Positions 32,361 through 45,744 are shown, counted from the stretch's first letter. The stretch: 64,000 nt of DNA from Enterobacter sp. CC120223-11 (GCF_900215375.1 NZ_OBEF01000007.1:62001-126000), one strand, 5' to 3'. Notes: generated from the letters alone by a model not told the origin. Translations and numbers: made by a program.

Positions 32361-33319
32361 GCGGCAATCCAGCCCTGACGTTCGGTGGCGACTTCGCGCG
32401 GGGTGTATTCCAGCGTGGTTTGCGGTTTCACCAGACTGTTGAATGCTTCTGGTAATTCAACCTGCGTCACCGGGTACATCCAGTTGCCCGTCGGGATCGC
32501 TTTCTGGAACGCAGGGCTGACCATAAATTTCAGGAACTGTTCGGCAAGCGCGGGTTGTTTGCTCGCGGCGGTTCGTGCGGCCACTTCCACCTGCAAATAA
32601 TGCCCTTCGGCGAAATCGGCGGCGGCGTAGTTATCCTTTTTCTCTTCGATGATGTGGTAGGCCGGAGAAGTGGTGTAGCTCAGCACCAGGTCGCTTTCCC
32701 CTTTCAGGAACAGGCCGTAGGCCTCAGACCAGCCTTTGGTGACGGTGACGGTTTTCGCCGCCAGTTTCTGCCAGGCTTCCGGTGCCTTATCGCCGTACAC
32801 TTTCTGCATCCACAGCAGCAGGCCAAGGCCCGGGGTGCTGGTGCGCGGATCTTCATAGATCACGCGCCATTTGGTTGGGCTCTCCACCAGATCCTTCAGG
32901 CTTTTCGGCGGGTTCTTCAGTTTGTTTTTGTCATACACAAAGGCGAAGTAACCGTAGTCGAACGGCACAAAGGTGTCGTTCTTCCAGCCGCCAGGGACCG
33001 TCAGGTTATCGGCCTGAACGTTGCTTTTGGCGAACAGTTTGGTCTGGGTCGCCGCTTCCAGCAGGTTGTTATCGAGCCCAAGCACTACGTCGGCTTTGCT
33101 GTTTTTGCCTTCCATACGCAGACGGTTGAGCAGCGATACGCCGTCTTCCAGCGCCACGTATTTCAGCTCGCAGTTGCAGTCTGCTTCAAAGGCTTTTTTC
33201 ACCGCCGGGCCAGGGCCCCAGTCGGCAGAGAAAGAGTCGTAGGTATAAACGGTGAGAACAGGTTTGGCGAAAACAGGCACGCTAACCAGCGCCAGTAACG
33301 GCAGGAGTTTTTTCAGCAC
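32336..33319 (-). CDS. thiB: Thiamine-binding periplasmic protein
   Basis: Substrate-binding lipid-free periplasmic protein (TbpA, 327 aa, as in E. coli). I chose GTG 33319 because GAGG sits 6 nt before it and it gives the E. coli length; an in-frame TTG at 33331 is less likely. The signal peptide VLKKLLPLLALVSVPVFA is cleaved before KPVLTVYTYDSF. It is first in thiBPQ, downstream of a TPP riboswitch. Confidence 0.95.
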   Translation of the reverse strand: MLKKLLPLLALVSVPVFAKPVLTVYTYDSFSADWGPGPAVKKAFEADCNCELKYVALEDGVSLLNRLRMEGKNSKADVVLGLDNNLLEAATQTKLFAKSNVQADNLTVPGGWKNDTFVPFDYGYFAFVYDKNKLKNPPKSLKDLVESPTKWRVIYEDPRTSTPGLGLLLWMQKVYGDKAPEAWQKLAAKTVTVTKGWSEAYGLFLKGESDLVLSYTTSPAYHIIEEKKDNYAAADFAEGHYLQVEVAARTAASKQPALAEQFLKFMVSPAFQKAIPTGNWMYPVTQVELPEAFNSLVKPQTTLEYTPREVATERQGWIAAWQRAVSQ

Positions 33320-33367
33320 TTTGCACCTCAAAAATTAGGGGTGGCAAAGGATTTTGAGTGAGCCTCA

Positions 33368-33443
33368 AATCCCTTCGCCGGCGTTATCCGGATCAGGTTC
33401 GACGGGTATTATCTCAGCCGCGTTACGCAGCACCCCGTTGAGA
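33368..33443 (-). ncRNA. TPP riboswitch (THI element) of thiBPQ
   Basis: On the minus strand the conserved THI-box blocks appear in order: GGGGTGC near the 5' end, CTGAGA (within GGCTGAGATAATACCC), then GAACCTGATCCGGATAACGCC and GCGAAGGGA. In E. coli the same spot yields the small RNA SroA. A downstream hairpin (GATTTGAG/CTCAAAATC, about 33346-33368) probably forms the expression platform. TPP binding is expected to reduce thiB expression. Confidence 0.95.
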
Positions 33444-33482
33444 ACGCGCCATTGTAATGAGTTTGTGACTTTTCAGGAAGTC

Positions 33483-35138
33483 CTACGGATCGGGCGGCGC
33501 AAACCAGGCTGACTTAAAGTCAAACCAGCCGAGGGTATTCATGCGTAGACCGCGCATGCTGCGCTGTCCCTGGATGCGCAGCCAGTGGTGGATCAGCGGC
33601 ACGATGGCGCGCTGGGCGATCAGCTGCTGCGACCAGTTGGCGAGGTTGATTTCACCCGCCTGCCAGTCGGCGGCGGCCTGCTGCCAGTCCAGCGGGATGC
33701 AGTGCTGAATCAGCGGGACTTCAAACAGGTGTGCGAACAGCGAGAAGTCCAGCGGTAGCGTGAAATTGGCGCTGTTGAGCCACATATCGCTTTGCGCTTC
33801 ACCGCGGTGCCATTCATCGTAGTCGAGTTCCTGAATTTCCAGTTTCACCCGATGCTCAGCCAGCAGGCGGCTCATGATCAGCGCTATGTTTTTATGTTCC
33901 AGATGTTCCCGATAATAGGTGAGGGTGAGCGTTTCCAGCCCGGCGGGCTTGTCCCCTTTGCCGGGGCGGGCGTGGTGCCAGCGCGGTAGCAGGCCATACG
34001 CCGGGAACCAGTAGCCCTGATACTGCTCGTCGGCGTGATAGAGCAGATTGGCCGGGGAGAGGATCTCGCTGACCCAACGGCGGACGTCGTCCGATAAGCC
34101 TTTCTGGCTGCGGGCGTCGAACAGCAGGTAATAACAGCCCTCTTCAAGGCGGCTTTCCACCGCTTTTTCACCTTCGGTGGAGCCTTCCAGCGTCAGGCCG
34201 CAGGTGACCTCATCACCCACTTCCGGTAACACCCAGACGTTCACCTCATCGATAAGTGCCCGAAAACCAAAGAAATCGTCGAAGGCATGGATCTTGAGCT
34301 GATTCTGGTTGTTGCGCGCGACGGCGTAAGGCCCGGTGCCCACCGGCAGGCTGGAAAAATTGTGCATGGTTTCCCACTCCCACGGCAGGATCATCGCCGG
34401 GATGTGGCCAAGCAGCCAGGGCAGCCAGCGATCCGGGCGCGCCAGGTGAATATCCAGCGTCCAGGTCGTCGGGGAAACAATCTGGCTGATGTGCGCATAA
34501 AGCGGCAGGGTGTTGATGCGCTGCAAGGTGTGGATAACATCCTCCATTTCCAGCTCCCGACCATGGTGGAAATGGATGCCGGGGCGGAGGTAGAAGCGCC
34601 AGTGTAAAGGGGAAATTTGCTGCCAGTGGTGGGCGATATCCGCTTCCAGTTCCCCGTTTTCCTCATTTATGCGCGTCAGGGCGCTAAATATCTGCCGGGC
34701 AATATGGGTTTCCGAGCGGCGCAGCGGCGTGCCGGGCAGCAGGTTACGCATTGGCCGGTAGTAGAGCACCCGCAGAATATGCCGCCCCTGGCGAAAGCTG
34801 CGCCCTAAATGCGACACCAGCATCTGGCGCACCGTGGCCTTGTCGCCAACCAACTGCACAAGCTGATCGATTCTGTCCTGTTCGAGCAAGTCCTCAGCCC
34901 GCTGCTGCTGGAGCGCGAGGCCCGTGTAGAGGAAGGTGAGGTGCGAGCGCTTACCTCGCCCAGCCTCTGCCTGCCAGGTCAGCCAGCCACGTGACTCCAT
35001 GGTATTTAGCAGCGTGCGCATGTGGCGGCGTGAGCAGCTAAGCAGTTCCGCCAGCTCGTTGAGCGTGGTGTCCTGGGATTTTCCGTCACAGCATTGCCAC
35101 AGGCGGATGAACTGTTGTTGCAGGCGACCAGAGGACAT
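33483..35138 (-). CDS. sgrR: Transcriptional activator SgrR
   Basis: Activator of sgrS under glucose-phosphate stress (551 aa, as in E. coli). An N-terminal winged-helix DNA-binding domain ([27 protein letters not shown]) is followed by a solute-binding-protein (SBP family 5-like) domain thought to sense a sugar-phosphate-related signal. It is divergent from sgrS/setA and upstream of thiB on the same strand. Confidence 0.96.
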   Translation of the reverse strand: MSSGRLQQQFIRLWQCCDGKSQDTTLNELAELLSCSRRHMRTLLNTMESRGWLTWQAEAGRGKRSHLTFLYTGLALQQQRAEDLLEQDRIDQLVQLVGDKATVRQMLVSHLGRSFRQGRHILRVLYYRPMRNLLPGTPLRRSETHIARQIFSALTRINEENGELEADIAHHWQQISPLHWRFYLRPGIHFHHGRELEMEDVIHTLQRINTLPLYAHISQIVSPTTWTLDIHLARPDRWLPWLLGHIPAMILPWEWETMHNFSSLPVGTGPYAVARNNQNQLKIHAFDDFFGFRALIDEVNVWVLPEVGDEVTCGLTLEGSTEGEKAVESRLEEGCYYLLFDARSQKGLSDDVRRWVSEILSPANLLYHADEQYQGYWFPAYGLLPRWHHARPGKGDKPAGLETLTLTYYREHLEHKNIALIMSRLLAEHRVKLEIQELDYDEWHRGEAQSDMWLNSANFTLPLDFSLFAHLFEVPLIQHCIPLDWQQAAADWQAGEINLANWSQQLIAQRAIVPLIHHWLRIQGQRSMRGLRMNTLGWFDFKSAWFAPPDP

Positions 35139-35205
35139 AAAAGAGGAACTCCCGGTAAAAACTCAGCAATTTATTAATCCTCATATTAAGCCAATAATCA
35201 ACTCC

Positions 35206-35453
35206 GATGAAGTGAGGAGGTGAATATGTCGAAGCCATCTGTCCGTCAGTTTTACCAACAGTACTTTTTGGCGACGCAGGGAGCGTCATGGCTGGCCCGC
35301 CTGGTCGCAGGATTGCGCCTGAAAATGCTGGAAGAATTGATGCAGTGGGATGTTACGAACCCGGCTTCTGGATCTCATTAACTTGCCAAATCATGTGTGA
35401 CTGAGTATTGGTGTAAAATCACCCGCCAGCAGAAAGCTTCTGCTGGCTTTTTT
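35206..35453 (+). ncRNA. sgrS: SgrS small RNA (dual-function)
   Basis: Hfq-dependent sRNA induced by sugar-phosphate stress. The 3' half is nearly identical to E. coli SgrS as recalled: GTGTGACTGAGTATTGGTG (about 35394-35412), which pairs with ptsG mRNA, followed by TAAAATCACC and a terminator stem GCCAGCAGAA...TTCTGCTGGC (35425-35447) with six Ts. The 5' end is set by similarity (GATGAAG...). It encodes sgrT. Length is about 248 nt versus 227 in E. coli. Confidence 0.93.
35226..35381 (+). CDS. sgrT: Small protein SgrT inside SgrS
   Basis: A 51-residue protein (too short for usual gene calling) that in E. coli (43 aa) inhibits glucose uptake through PtsG. Shared core VRQFYQQYF and LKMLEELMQWD align with E. 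coli RQFYQHYF and LTMLEGLMQWD. A strong GAGGAGG site lies 5 nt before ATG 35226. Here there are extra residues at both ends (MSKPS start, TNPASGSH end). It stops shortly before the ptsG-pairing region. Confidence 0.9.
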   Translation: MSKPSVRQFYQQYFLATQGASWLARLVAGLRLKMLEELMQWDVTNPASGSH

Positions 35454-35482
35454 CGTTTCTCTTTTGTGCATAAGGAAGGATC

Positions 35483-36661
35483 ATGCTCTGGCTGATGACG
35501 ATGGGACGACGCCTGAACGGGGTGTACGCGGCTTTTATGCTGGTGGCGTTCATGATTGGCGTGGCCGGGGCTTTGCAGGCGCCGACGCTGAGCCTTTTTC
35601 TCAGCCGTGAAGTTGGTGCGCAGCCGTTCTGGGTCGGCCTGTTTTACACCGTTAACGCCATCGCCGGGATCGCCGTAAGCCTCGGCCTGGCGAAACGTTC
35701 GGACCGCAAGGGCGACCGGCGTAAGCTCATTATGTTCTGCTGCCTGATGGCTGTGGGCAACGCGCTGCTGTTCGCCTTTAATCGTCACTATCTGACGCTG
35801 ATAACCTGCGGTGTGCTGCTGGCTTCACTTGCCAACACCGCGATGCCGCAGCTTTTTGCCCTGGCGCGTGAATATGCCGACAGCTCCGCCCGCGAAGTGG
35901 TGATGTTCAGCTCGGTCATGCGTGCGCAGCTATCGCTGGCGTGGGTGATTGGCCCGCCGCTGGCCTTTATGCTGGCGCTGAATTACGGCTTCACCGTGAT
36001 GTTTTCCATTGCCGCCGGGATTTTTGTGCTCGGCCTGGCGCTGATTGCTTTTGCGCTACCGTCGGTGGCGCGTGTGGAACAGCCTGCCACGGTGGCGCTG
36101 ACCGAAGTCAGCGGCTGGGGTGATAAAAACGTGCGCATGCTGTTTATCGCTTCCACGCTGATGTGGACCTGCAACACCATGTATATCATCGACATGCCGT
36201 TGTGGATCAGCAGCGATTTAGGGCTACCGGACAGCCTCGCGGGCATTTTGATGGGCACGGCGGCGGGGCTTGAGATCCCGGCGATGATCCTCGCGGGCTA
36301 CTACGTCAAACATTTCGGCAAGCGTCGGATGATGATCACCGCCGTGGCTGCGGGTGTGCTGTTTTACATTGGGCTCATTCTGTTTCACAGCCGCGAGGCG
36401 CTGCTGATCCTTCAGTTGTTCAACGCGGTGTTTATCGGGATTGTCGCCGGGATCGGCATGCTGTGGTTCCAGGATCTGATGCCAGGGCGCGCAGGAGCGG
36501 CAACGACGCTGTTTACGAACAGTATTTCGACTGGCGTGATTCTGGCGGGGGTGATTCAGGGTGCGGTATCGCAGAGTTTCGGACACCATTATGTTTACTG
36601 GGTGATTGCGGCGATTTCGCTGGCGGCGTTTGGACTGACCTGTAAAGTGAAGGACGTTTAA
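35483..36661 (+). CDS. setA: Sugar efflux transporter SetA
   Basis: Major-facilitator exporter of lactose, glucose and analogues (392 aa, as in E. coli). Twelve hydrophobic segments, the MFS loop 2-3 motif KRSDRKGDRRK near residue 70, and the conserved FQDLMPGRAGAATTLF region. It follows the sgrS terminator by 29 bp; in E. coli read-through makes it part of the glucose-phosphate stress response. Confidence 0.95.
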   Translation: MLWLMTMGRRLNGVYAAFMLVAFMIGVAGALQAPTLSLFLSREVGAQPFWVGLFYTVNAIAGIAVSLGLAKRSDRKGDRRKLIMFCCLMAVGNALLFAFNRHYLTLITCGVLLASLANTAMPQLFALAREYADSSAREVVMFSSVMRAQLSLAWVIGPPLAFMLALNYGFTVMFSIAAGIFVLGLALIAFALPSVARVEQPATVALTEVSGWGDKNVRMLFIASTLMWTCNTMYIIDMPLWISSDLGLPDSLAGILMGTAAGLEIPAMILAGYYVKHFGKRRMMITAVAAGVLFYIGLILFHSREALLILQLFNAVFIGIVAGIGMLWFQDLMPGRAGAATTLFTNSISTGVILAGVIQGAVSQSFGHHYVYWVIAAISLAAFGLTCKVKDV

Positions 36662-36671
36662 TTGATGAGAT

Positions 36672-36699
36672 GCCCGGCGTGGCGTCGCCTCCGCCGGGT
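36672..36699. repeat. REP-like palindrome between setA and leuD
   Basis: CCCGGCG (36673-36679) and CGCCGGG (36692-36698) bound a GC-rich loop, exactly between convergent setA and leuD. It may act as a 3'-end structure for both. Confidence 0.55.
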
Positions 36700-36706
36700 A
36701 GAAGGA

Positions 36707-37312
36707 TTAACCCATAAATGCAGGTTGATTACTTTCGTAAGCTGAAATCGCGTCTTCATGCTGCAGCGTGAGGCCGATACTGTCGAGGCCGTTCAGCATG
36801 CAGTGACGGCGGAAGGCGTCGAGGGTAAAGCGGTAAACTTTATCGCCCGCTTTCACCTCCAGCGCTTCCAGGTCCACTTCAAACTTCATTCCTGGATTTG
36901 CCTGCACCTGCTTAAACAGCTCGTCGACCTGCTCATCGCTCAGCGTCACCGGCAGCAGCTGGTTGTTAAAGCTGTTGCCGTAAAAAATGTCGGCGAAGCT
37001 CGGCGCAATCACCACTTTGAAGCCGTAATCGGTCAGTGCCCAGGGCGCGTGCTCACGAGAAGAGCCGCAGCCAAAGTTTTCACGTGCCAGCAGAATGGAC
37101 GCGCCTTTGTATTCCGGGAAGTTGAGCACAAATTCAGGGTTAGGTTGCTCACCTTTATCATCAAGGAAGCGCCAGTCGTTGAACAGGTGCGCGCCAAAAC
37201 CTGTGCGGGTCACCTTCTGCAAAAACTGCTTCGGAATGATGGCATCGGTGTCGACGTTAGCCGCATCCAGAGGGACAACCAGGCCGGTGTGTTGGGTAAA
37301 TTTCTCTGCCAT
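36707..37312 (-). CDS. leuD: 3-isopropylmalate dehydratase small subunit
   Basis: Swivel-domain subunit (201 aa, as in E. coli) of isopropylmalate isomerase, which converts 2- to 3-isopropylmalate with LeuC. The [13 protein letters not shown] motif near residue 75 is the substrate-binding loop of the aconitase family. Last gene of leuABCD, 10 bp after leuC. Confidence 0.97.
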   Translation of the reverse strand: MAEKFTQHTGLVVPLDAANVDTDAIIPKQFLQKVTRTGFGAHLFNDWRFLDDKGEQPNPEFVLNFPEYKGASILLARENFGCGSSREHAPWALTDYGFKVVIAPSFADIFYGNSFNNQLLPVTLSDEQVDELFKQVQANPGMKFEVDLEALEVKAGDKVYRFTLDAFRRHCMLNGLDSIGLTLQHEDAISAYESNQPAFMG

Positions 37313-37322
37313 GATGGTCTCC

Positions 37323-38723
37323 TTATTTCATTCCACGAATATCGGCAAAATGGCCGGTCACGGCTGCCGCAGCGGCCATCGCCGGGCTCACCAGGTGCGT
37401 ACGGCCCCCGCGGCCCTGACGGCCTTCAAAGTTACGGTTGCTGGTGGAGGCGCAGCGCTCGCCCGGATTCAGGCGATCGTTGTTCATTGCCAGGCACATA
37501 GAGCAGCCCGGTAAACGCCATTCAAAGCCCGCTTCGATGAAAATCTTATCCAGACCTTCCGCTTCCGCCTGCGCTTTGACCGGGCCGGACCCTGGCACGA
37601 CCAGCGCCTGCACGCCTGGTGCCACTTTACGGCCTTTGGCAATTTCTGCTGCGGCGCGTAAATCTTCAATACGTGAGTTGGTGCAGGAGCCAATAAACAC
37701 TTTATCGATAGCCACTTCCGTCAGCGGGACGCCAGGCTTCAGGCCCATGTACGCCAGCGCTTTTTCAGCACTTGCGCGCTCTACCGGATCGGCGAATGAG
37801 GCCGGGTCCGGGATGCTGTCATTGACGGAAATCACCTGGCCCGGGTTGGTGCCCCAGGTCACCTGCGGGGCAATCTCTTCGGCCTGCAGAGTGACGACGG
37901 TATCAAATTTCGCATCGGCGTCGGTGTTCAGGGTTTTCCAGTAAGCCACTGCGGCTTCAAAGTCCTCGCCTTTCGGTGCGTGCAGGCGGCCTTTGACGTA
38001 GTTGAAAGTGGTTTCGTCTGGCGCGACCAGGCCCGCTTTGGCGCCCATTTCAATCGCCATGTTACACAGGGTCATGCGGCCTTCCATCGTCAGCGCCTGA
38101 ATGGCGTCGCCGCAGAATTCAACCACGTGCCCGGTGCCGCCCGCGCTGCCGGTTTTACCGATAATGGCCAGCACGATATCTTTCGCCGTAATGCCCGGTG
38201 CCGCTTTGCCTTTGACTTCAATCTTCATGGTCTTCGCGCGGCCCTGCTTCAGGGTCTGCGTCGCCAGCACGTGCTCCACTTCGGAGGTGCCGATACCGAA
38301 AGCCAGCGCGCCAAATGCGCCGTGGGTGGCGGTATGAGAATCGCCGCAAACGATGGTCATGCCAGGCAGGGTGATGCCTTGTTCAGGCCCCATCACGTGC
38401 ACAATGCCCTGATACGGGTGGTTCAGGTCGTACAGCTCCACGCCGAATTCATTGCAGTTTTTAATCAGTTCCTGCATCTGAATGCGGGCCATTTCGCCGG
38501 ACGCGTTAATGTCTTTGGTTTCCGTCGACACGTTGTGATCCATCGTGGCGAAAGTTTTACCCGGTTGGCGCACCGGGCGGTGATGCGCACGCAGGCCGTC
38601 AAATGCCTGCGGGGAAGTCACTTCATGGACCAGGTGGCGGTCGATGTACAGCAGTGGGGTTTCCTCTGGCGCTTCATGCACGATGTGCGCATCAAACAAT
38701 TTTTCATATAACGTCTTCGCCAT
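37323..38723 (-). CDS. leuC: 3-isopropylmalate dehydratase large subunit
   Basis: Catalytic aconitase-family subunit (466 aa, as in E. coli) with a [4Fe-4S] cluster. The three cysteine ligands are seen in FIGSCTNSR and in [29 protein letters not shown] is the family signature near residue 130. It forms a heterodimer with LeuD. Starts 2 bp after leuB. Confidence 0.97.
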   Translation of the reverse strand: MAKTLYEKLFDAHIVHEAPEETPLLYIDRHLVHEVTSPQAFDGLRAHHRPVRQPGKTFATMDHNVSTETKDINASGEMARIQMQELIKNCNEFGVELYDLNHPYQGIVHVMGPEQGITLPGMTIVCGDSHTATHGAFGALAFGIGTSEVEHVLATQTLKQGRAKTMKIEVKGKAAPGITAKDIVLAIIGKTGSAGGTGHVVEFCGDAIQALTMEGRMTLCNMAIEMGAKAGLVAPDETTFNYVKGRLHAPKGEDFEAAVAYWKTLNTDADAKFDTVVTLQAEEIAPQVTWGTNPGQVISVNDSIPDPASFADPVERASAEKALAYMGLKPGVPLTEVAIDKVFIGSCTNSRIEDLRAAAEIAKGRKVAPGVQALVVPGSGPVKAQAEAEGLDKIFIEAGFEWRLPGCSMCLAMNNDRLNPGERCASTSNRNFEGRQGRGGRTHLVSPAMAAAAAVTGHFADIRGMK

Positions 38724-38725
38724 GA

Positions 38726-41388
<2,663 letters not shown>

Positions 41389-41431
41389 GGTTTTGGTCCT
41401 TGTCAGTCTTAGGTCGCCTTGCTACGAGCAT

Positions 41432-41456
41432 AAAAAAACCCGCGCTAAGGCGCGGG
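41432..41456 (-). terminator. leu operon attenuator
   Basis: A perfect CCCGCGC/GCGCGGG stem (41439-41456) is followed on the minus strand by seven U residues. It lies between leuL and leuA and should be formed when the leuL leucine codons are read without delay. Confidence 0.93.
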
Positions 41457-41480
41457 TTTTTAGTCTTACCAGAGGATGAC

Positions 41481-41567
41481 TTAACGTAAAACGTCGCCCA
41501 CCAGTCTACCGCGCACAGTGAATGCGTTTAGTAGTAGTAGACCGGTGAAACGAGTGGTACGGATCAT
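41481..41567 (-). CDS. leuL: leu operon leader peptide
   Basis: A 28-residue peptide (MIRTTRFTGLLLLNAF...), the same length as E. coli LeuL, with four consecutive Leu codons, all CTA. Ribosome pausing at these rare codons when charged tRNA-Leu is low would disrupt the attenuator at 41432-41456. Too short for standard gene callers. Confidence 0.92.
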   Translation of the reverse strand: MIRTTRFTGLLLLNAFTVRGRLVGDVLR

Positions 41568-41601
41568 TTGTCATGCCCCAGATGAATTCGTGATGCTTTT
41601 A

Positions 41602-41630
41602 GTGGTACTGGATACGCAGATCGATGTCAA
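41602..41630 (-). promoter_or_regulatory. leuLABCD promoter
   Basis: On the minus strand: -35 TTGACA (41625-41630), 17-bp spacer, -10 TACCAC (41602-41607). The -35 and the GTATCCAG spacer end match the E. coli leu promoter as recalled; the -10 is weak, as there. Confidence 0.7.
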
Positions 41631-42174
41631 CCTTTTCTGAGGAAAAAGCCACGTGCGCGGTTGTCATAATAAGAATATTCCTTAGCTAATTGTGCTGGTT
41701 AACCTTTTTTTTCTCGCAGATTGTTTTAGCTCATCTTCATTGACTTAATGAAATGAATCATCTTTTCATGATTACTCTTATCTGGTAATGCATTTTTACT
41801 TTGCAGGCGCTGCGCTAACGCGATGATATAGCGGTGGTTAAATTAGCATGTTTTCCATATTTAAGAATTTTCACAGATAATTGATGCTGTTTTGTTATGC
41901 GATTAGGCTTTTTTAAAAATAAAAATCAGATTTTTAAAAGTATTCTTGATGCAACGTGCTGTTGTTTATTTTCCTGGTTTATGATTAAAATTTGTCTATA
42001 AAGTATCGTTTATGATTCGACCATGAAGTGAGCCTTGGGCAACATGCTGTTCATCCATGACTGACTCGTCGAGTTTTTAACAGTCTCATTTTCTTTGCAT
42101 ATGTTCTTCACGGAATATGCATGTTAATCGTGTTTTCAGTATTAAGAGCTGTGGCCGGATAAAGGGAGTTACGT
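41631..42174. promoter_or_regulatory. AT-rich leuL-leuO intergenic region
   Basis: More than 500 bp without a gene, markedly AT-rich with many A/T runs (for example 41700-41990). In E. coli this interval is silenced by H-NS and drives leuO, with promoter relay from leu. I see no protein gene or clear RNA gene. The leuO promoter is probably near 42000-42150 but could not be assigned. Confidence 0.55.
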
Positions 42175-43143
42175 GTGACAGTGGAGTCTACTATGATCGT
42201 CGAAAAAGAAGCCCCTCCAACAGGTTCAGGTCAGGAGCCGGTTCGCCCCCAACTCCGTTCAGTTGATCTGAATTTACTGACCGTGTTTGATGCGGTTATG
42301 CAGGAGCAGAATATTACGCGCGCGGCACATATTCTGGGCATGTCACAACCCGCCGTCAGTAATGCAGTTTCGCGCCTGAAAGTGATGTTCAATGACGAGT
42401 TGTTCGTGCGCTATGGTCGGGGTATTCAGCCTACTGCCAGAGCGTCACAGCTGTTTGGCTCTATTCGCCAGGCTCTGCAGCTTGTGCAAAATGAACTGCC
42501 GGGCTCGGGGTTCGAACCGGTCAGCAGCGAGCGGGTGTTCAACCTGTGTGTTTGCAGCCCTTTGGATAATTCTCTGATCTCATTAATTCTTAATCATGTG
42601 AATAAAGTTGCGCCCAATATCCATTTAATATTTAAGTCCAGCTTAAATCAAAATACCGAGCATCAGTTGCGTTACCAGGAACTCGAGTTTGTTATTGGGT
42701 ATGAAGAGTTTCGTCGGCCTGAATTTTCCTGTGTGCCATTATTTCGCGATGAGATGGTGTTAGTTGTCAGCGAAAACCATCCGCGAGTGGTGGGCCCCTT
42801 GAAAGAAAGCGATATTTATCAGGAAGAGCATGCGGTGGTTTCCCTGGATCGTTATGCTTCTTTCAGCCAGCCCTGGTACGATACGCCAGAAAAGCAGGCC
42901 TGTATTGCCTATCAGGGAATGGCATTAATCAGCGTGCTGAATGTTGTGTCACAAACGGAGCTGGTGGCTATTGCCCCACGCCGGCTGGCAGCTGAATTTA
43001 CCGAAAAATTGAATGTTAAAATGCTGCCCCTGCCGATGAAATTAAACAGCAGGACCTGTTTCCTGTCATGGCATGAAGCGGCGGGGCGCGATAAAGGACA
43101 CCAGTGGATGGAAGAGCTACTGGTTTCTGTTTGTCGTCGTTAA
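42175..43143 (+). CDS. leuO: LysR-type regulator LeuO
   Basis: H-NS antagonist and global regulator (322 aa from GTG 42175; E. coli 314). The N-terminal LysR HTH ([26 protein letters not shown]) and C-terminal effector domain are complete; [10 protein letters not shown] near the end matches E. coli. The start is uncertain: GTG 42175 has AGGGAG 6 nt upstream, while ATG 42193 has GGAG at similar distance. Either way, the N-terminal tail differs from E. coli. It diverges from leu and precedes ilvIH. Confidence 0.93.
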   Translation: MTVESTMIVEKEAPPTGSGQEPVRPQLRSVDLNLLTVFDAVMQEQNITRAAHILGMSQPAVSNAVSRLKVMFNDELFVRYGRGIQPTARASQLFGSIRQALQLVQNELPGSGFEPVSSERVFNLCVCSPLDNSLISLILNHVNKVAPNIHLIFKSSLNQNTEHQLRYQELEFVIGYEEFRRPEFSCVPLFRDEMVLVVSENHPRVVGPLKESDIYQEEHAVVSLDRYASFSQPWYDTPEKQACIAYQGMALISVLNVVSQTELVAIAPRRLAAEFTEKLNVKMLPLPMKLNSRTCFLSWHEAAGRDKGHQWMEELLVSVCRR

Positions 43144-43525
43144 ACCCCAGAGCCTAAGCCAGGTGCATTTGCATCTGGTTTATTCTGGTTATCTCAGTCA
43201 TTTCGATATTTTGCTCTAATTCTGGATCCGCGGGGCGATGCATCAGGGACTAAAAATGCATGATTGCCTGTGATGTCTCTGTTCTCTCGAATTTCTTTCA
43301 TTCTCTTTTCTTATTTCTGAAGTAATCCACTATTAACTTTCCTGACACCTCCTTTTTCTGCTGTCCTGCATTTTCAGCGTCGTCCAGCTGCCGATTGCCT
43401 GCCCGATGGCGAGCGGTTATGTTAAGGAAATGCTGTCATTCCGAAATCAACAGGATGGTTTAACCCTGTTGTATGACGCTGCGGAAATGAGTTCCGCCGT
43501 CATTAACTAAGCCTGGAGGCAAACC
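43144..43525 (+). promoter_or_regulatory. ilvIH control region and leader
   Basis: This gap holds a possible leuO terminator hairpin (CCAGGTGCA/TGCATCTGG, 43159-43178) and an AT-rich zone (about 43190-43370) where Lrp sites are expected from E. coli. It also has a structured leader with hairpins CAACAGG/CCTGTTG (about 43448-43471) and GCGGAA/TTCCGC (about 43481-43497). I could not assign the promoter exactly. Confidence 0.55.
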
Positions 43526-45250
43526 ATGGAGATGTTGTCTGGCGCTGAGATGGTCGTTCGATCGCTTATCGATCAGGGTGTAAAACAGGTGTTTGGCTAT
43601 CCTGGTGGTGCCGTTCTCGATATTTATGATGCGCTGCATACCGTGGGCGGAATCGATCACGTCCTGGTTCGCCACGAGCAGGCTGCCGTCCATATGGCCG
43701 ACGGTCTGGCGCGCGCCACCGGTGAAGTGGGGGTCGTTTTGGTGACTTCCGGCCCGGGTGCGACAAACGCGATCACCGGTATTGCTACGGCGTATATGGA
43801 TTCTATCCCGCTGGTTGTCCTCTCAGGCCAGGTGGCGACATCGCTGATTGGCTACGACGCATTCCAGGAGTGTGACATGGTGGGGGTTTCCCGCCCGGTG
43901 GTGAAGCACAGCTTCCTGGTGAAGCAGACGGAAGACATTCCAGGCGTGCTGAAAAAAGCGTTCTGGCTCGCCGCCAGCGGTCGCCCGGGTCCGGTGGTTG
44001 TGGATTTGCCGAAAGACATTCTGAATCCTGCCAATAAGCTGCCCTACAGCTGGCCGGAATCAGTCAGCATGCGTTCTTATAACCCGACAACGACGGGGCA
44101 CAAAGGTCAAATCAAACGCGCCCTGCAAACGCTTATTGCTGCAAAGAAACCGGTGGTCTACGTGGGCGGTGGTGCGATTAACTCTGCCTGCGAAGACGTG
44201 CTTAAAACGCTGATTGAAAAGCTGAACCTGCCGGTCGCGTCGTCGTTAATGGGGCTGGGCGCATTTCCGGCCAGCCACCGCCAGGCGCTGGGTATGCTGG
44301 GTATGCACGGCACTTATGAAGCCAATATGACGATGCATAACTCCGATGTGATTTTTGCCGTCGGGGTGCGTTTTGACGATCGCACAACCAACAATCTCGC
44401 CAAATACTGTCCGAATGCGACGGTGCTGCACATTGATATCGATCCAACATCAATCTCTAAAACCGTCTCGGCAGATGTGCCCATTGTCGGTGATGCGCGT
44501 CATGTGCTGGAACAGATGCTGGAGCTGCTCGACCAGGAAACCACTTCGCAGCCGCTCGATGATATTCGCGACTGGTGGCAGCAAATCGAACAATGGCGTG
44601 CGCGTCAGTGCCTGAAATATGACACCCAGAGTGAACACATCAAGCCACAGGCGGTGATTGAAACTATCTGGAAGCTGACGAAGGGCGAAGCCTACGTAAC
44701 CTCGGACGTCGGCCAGCATCAGATGTTTGCCGCGCTCTACTATCCGTTCGATAAGCCACGCCGCTGGATCAACTCCGGCGGCCTCGGCACGATGGGCTTC
44801 GGCCTGCCTGCCGCGCTGGGCGTTAAAATGGCCTTGCCGGAAGAAACGGTCGTGTGCGTGACCGGTGATGGCAGCATTCAGATGAACATTCAGGAGCTGT
44901 CCACGGCATTGCAGTACGAGCTGCCAGTGCTGGTGTTGAACCTGAATAACGGCTATCTGGGGATGGTGAAACAGTGGCAGGACATGATTTATTCCGGCCG
45001 CCACTCACAATCCTATATGTCCTCACTGCCTGATTTTGTGCGTCTGGCTGAAGCATATGGTCACGTGGGGATTCGCGTGAGCGATCCCGCAGAGCTTGAA
45101 GCAAAACTTGGCGAAGCGCTGGAGCAGGTGCGAAACAATCGTCTGGTGTTTGTGGATGTTATCGTCGACGGCAGCGAGCACGTCTATCCGATGCATATTC
45201 GCGGGGGCGGTATGGATGAAATGTGGCTGAGCAAAACGGAGAGAACCTGA
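43526..45250 (+). CDS. ilvI: Acetolactate synthase III large subunit
   Basis: TPP- and FAD-dependent acetohydroxyacid synthase III catalytic subunit (574 aa, as in E. coli), first common step of valine, leucine and isoleucine synthesis. TPP-binding motif GDGSIQMN...LNN near residue 450 and the catalytic glutamate in [12 protein letters not shown] are intact. The start follows GGAGG by 8 nt. ilvH follows after 2 bp. Confidence 0.97.
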   Translation: MEMLSGAEMVVRSLIDQGVKQVFGYPGGAVLDIYDALHTVGGIDHVLVRHEQAAVHMADGLARATGEVGVVLVTSGPGATNAITGIATAYMDSIPLVVLSGQVATSLIGYDAFQECDMVGVSRPVVKHSFLVKQTEDIPGVLKKAFWLAASGRPGPVVVDLPKDILNPANKLPYSWPESVSMRSYNPTTTGHKGQIKRALQTLIAAKKPVVYVGGGAINSACEDVLKTLIEKLNLPVASSLMGLGAFPASHRQALGMLGMHGTYEANMTMHNSDVIFAVGVRFDDRTTNNLAKYCPNATVLHIDIDPTSISKTVSADVPIVGDARHVLEQMLELLDQETTSQPLDDIRDWWQQIEQWRARQCLKYDTQSEHIKPQAVIETIWKLTKGEAYVTSDVGQHQMFAALYYPFDKPRRWINSGGLGTMGFGLPAALGVKMALPEETVVCVTGDGSIQMNIQELSTALQYELPVLVLNLNNGYLGMVKQWQDMIYSGRHSQSYMSSLPDFVRLAEAYGHVGIRVSDPAELEAKLGEALEQVRNNRLVFVDVIVDGSEHVYPMHIRGGGMDEMWLSKTERT

Positions 45251-45252
45251 TT

Positions 45253-45744
45253 ATGCGCCGGATATTATCGGTTTTACTGGAGAATGAATCGGGCGCGCTG
45301 TCGCGTGTGATCGGGCTGTTCTCTCAGCGCGGATACAACATTGAAAGCCTCACCGTGGCACCGACCGACGATCCCACGCTTTCACGCATGACGATCCAGA
45401 CCGTGGGCGATGAGAAGGTGATCGAGCAGATCGAAAAACAGCTGCACAAGTTAGTAGACGTGCTGCGCGTCAGCGAGCTGGGGCAGGGCGCACACGTTGA
45501 GCGTGAAATCATGCTGGTGAAGGTTCAGGCAAGTGGATACGGGCGCGAAGAAGTGAAGCGCAACACCGAAATTTTCCGCGGGCAGATAATCGACGTCACG
45601 CCTTCTATTTACACCGTTCAACTGGCAGGCACCAGCGACAAGCTCGATGCTTTCCTGGCCTCGCTGCGTGACGTGGCAAGAATTGTTGAAGTGGCGCGTT
45701 CTGGCGTGGTCGGGCTGTCGCGCGGCGACAAGATAATGCGTTAA
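45253..45744 (+). CDS. ilvH: Acetolactate synthase III small subunit
   Basis: Regulatory ACT-domain subunit (163 aa, as in E. coli) that activates IlvI and confers valine inhibition. The N-terminal ACT motif [21 protein letters not shown] is present. ATG 45253 is chosen from the family; the open frame begins earlier within ilvI. Confidence 0.97.
   Translation: MRRILSVLLENESGALSRVIGLFSQRGYNIESLTVAPTDDPTLSRMTIQTVGDEKVIEQIEKQLHKLVDVLRVSELGQGAHVEREIMLVKVQASGYGREEVKRNTEIFRGQIIDVTPSIYTVQLAGTSDKLDAFLASLRDVARIVEVARSGVVGLSRGDKIMR

Noticed and set aside
41599-41667. 22-codon minus-strand ORF (MTTAHVAFSSEK...) upstream of leuL with a weak AAGGA site
   Set aside because: It spans the leu promoter itself, so it would not be in the leu transcript. 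I found no evidence for a separate promoter, and conservation is unknown.
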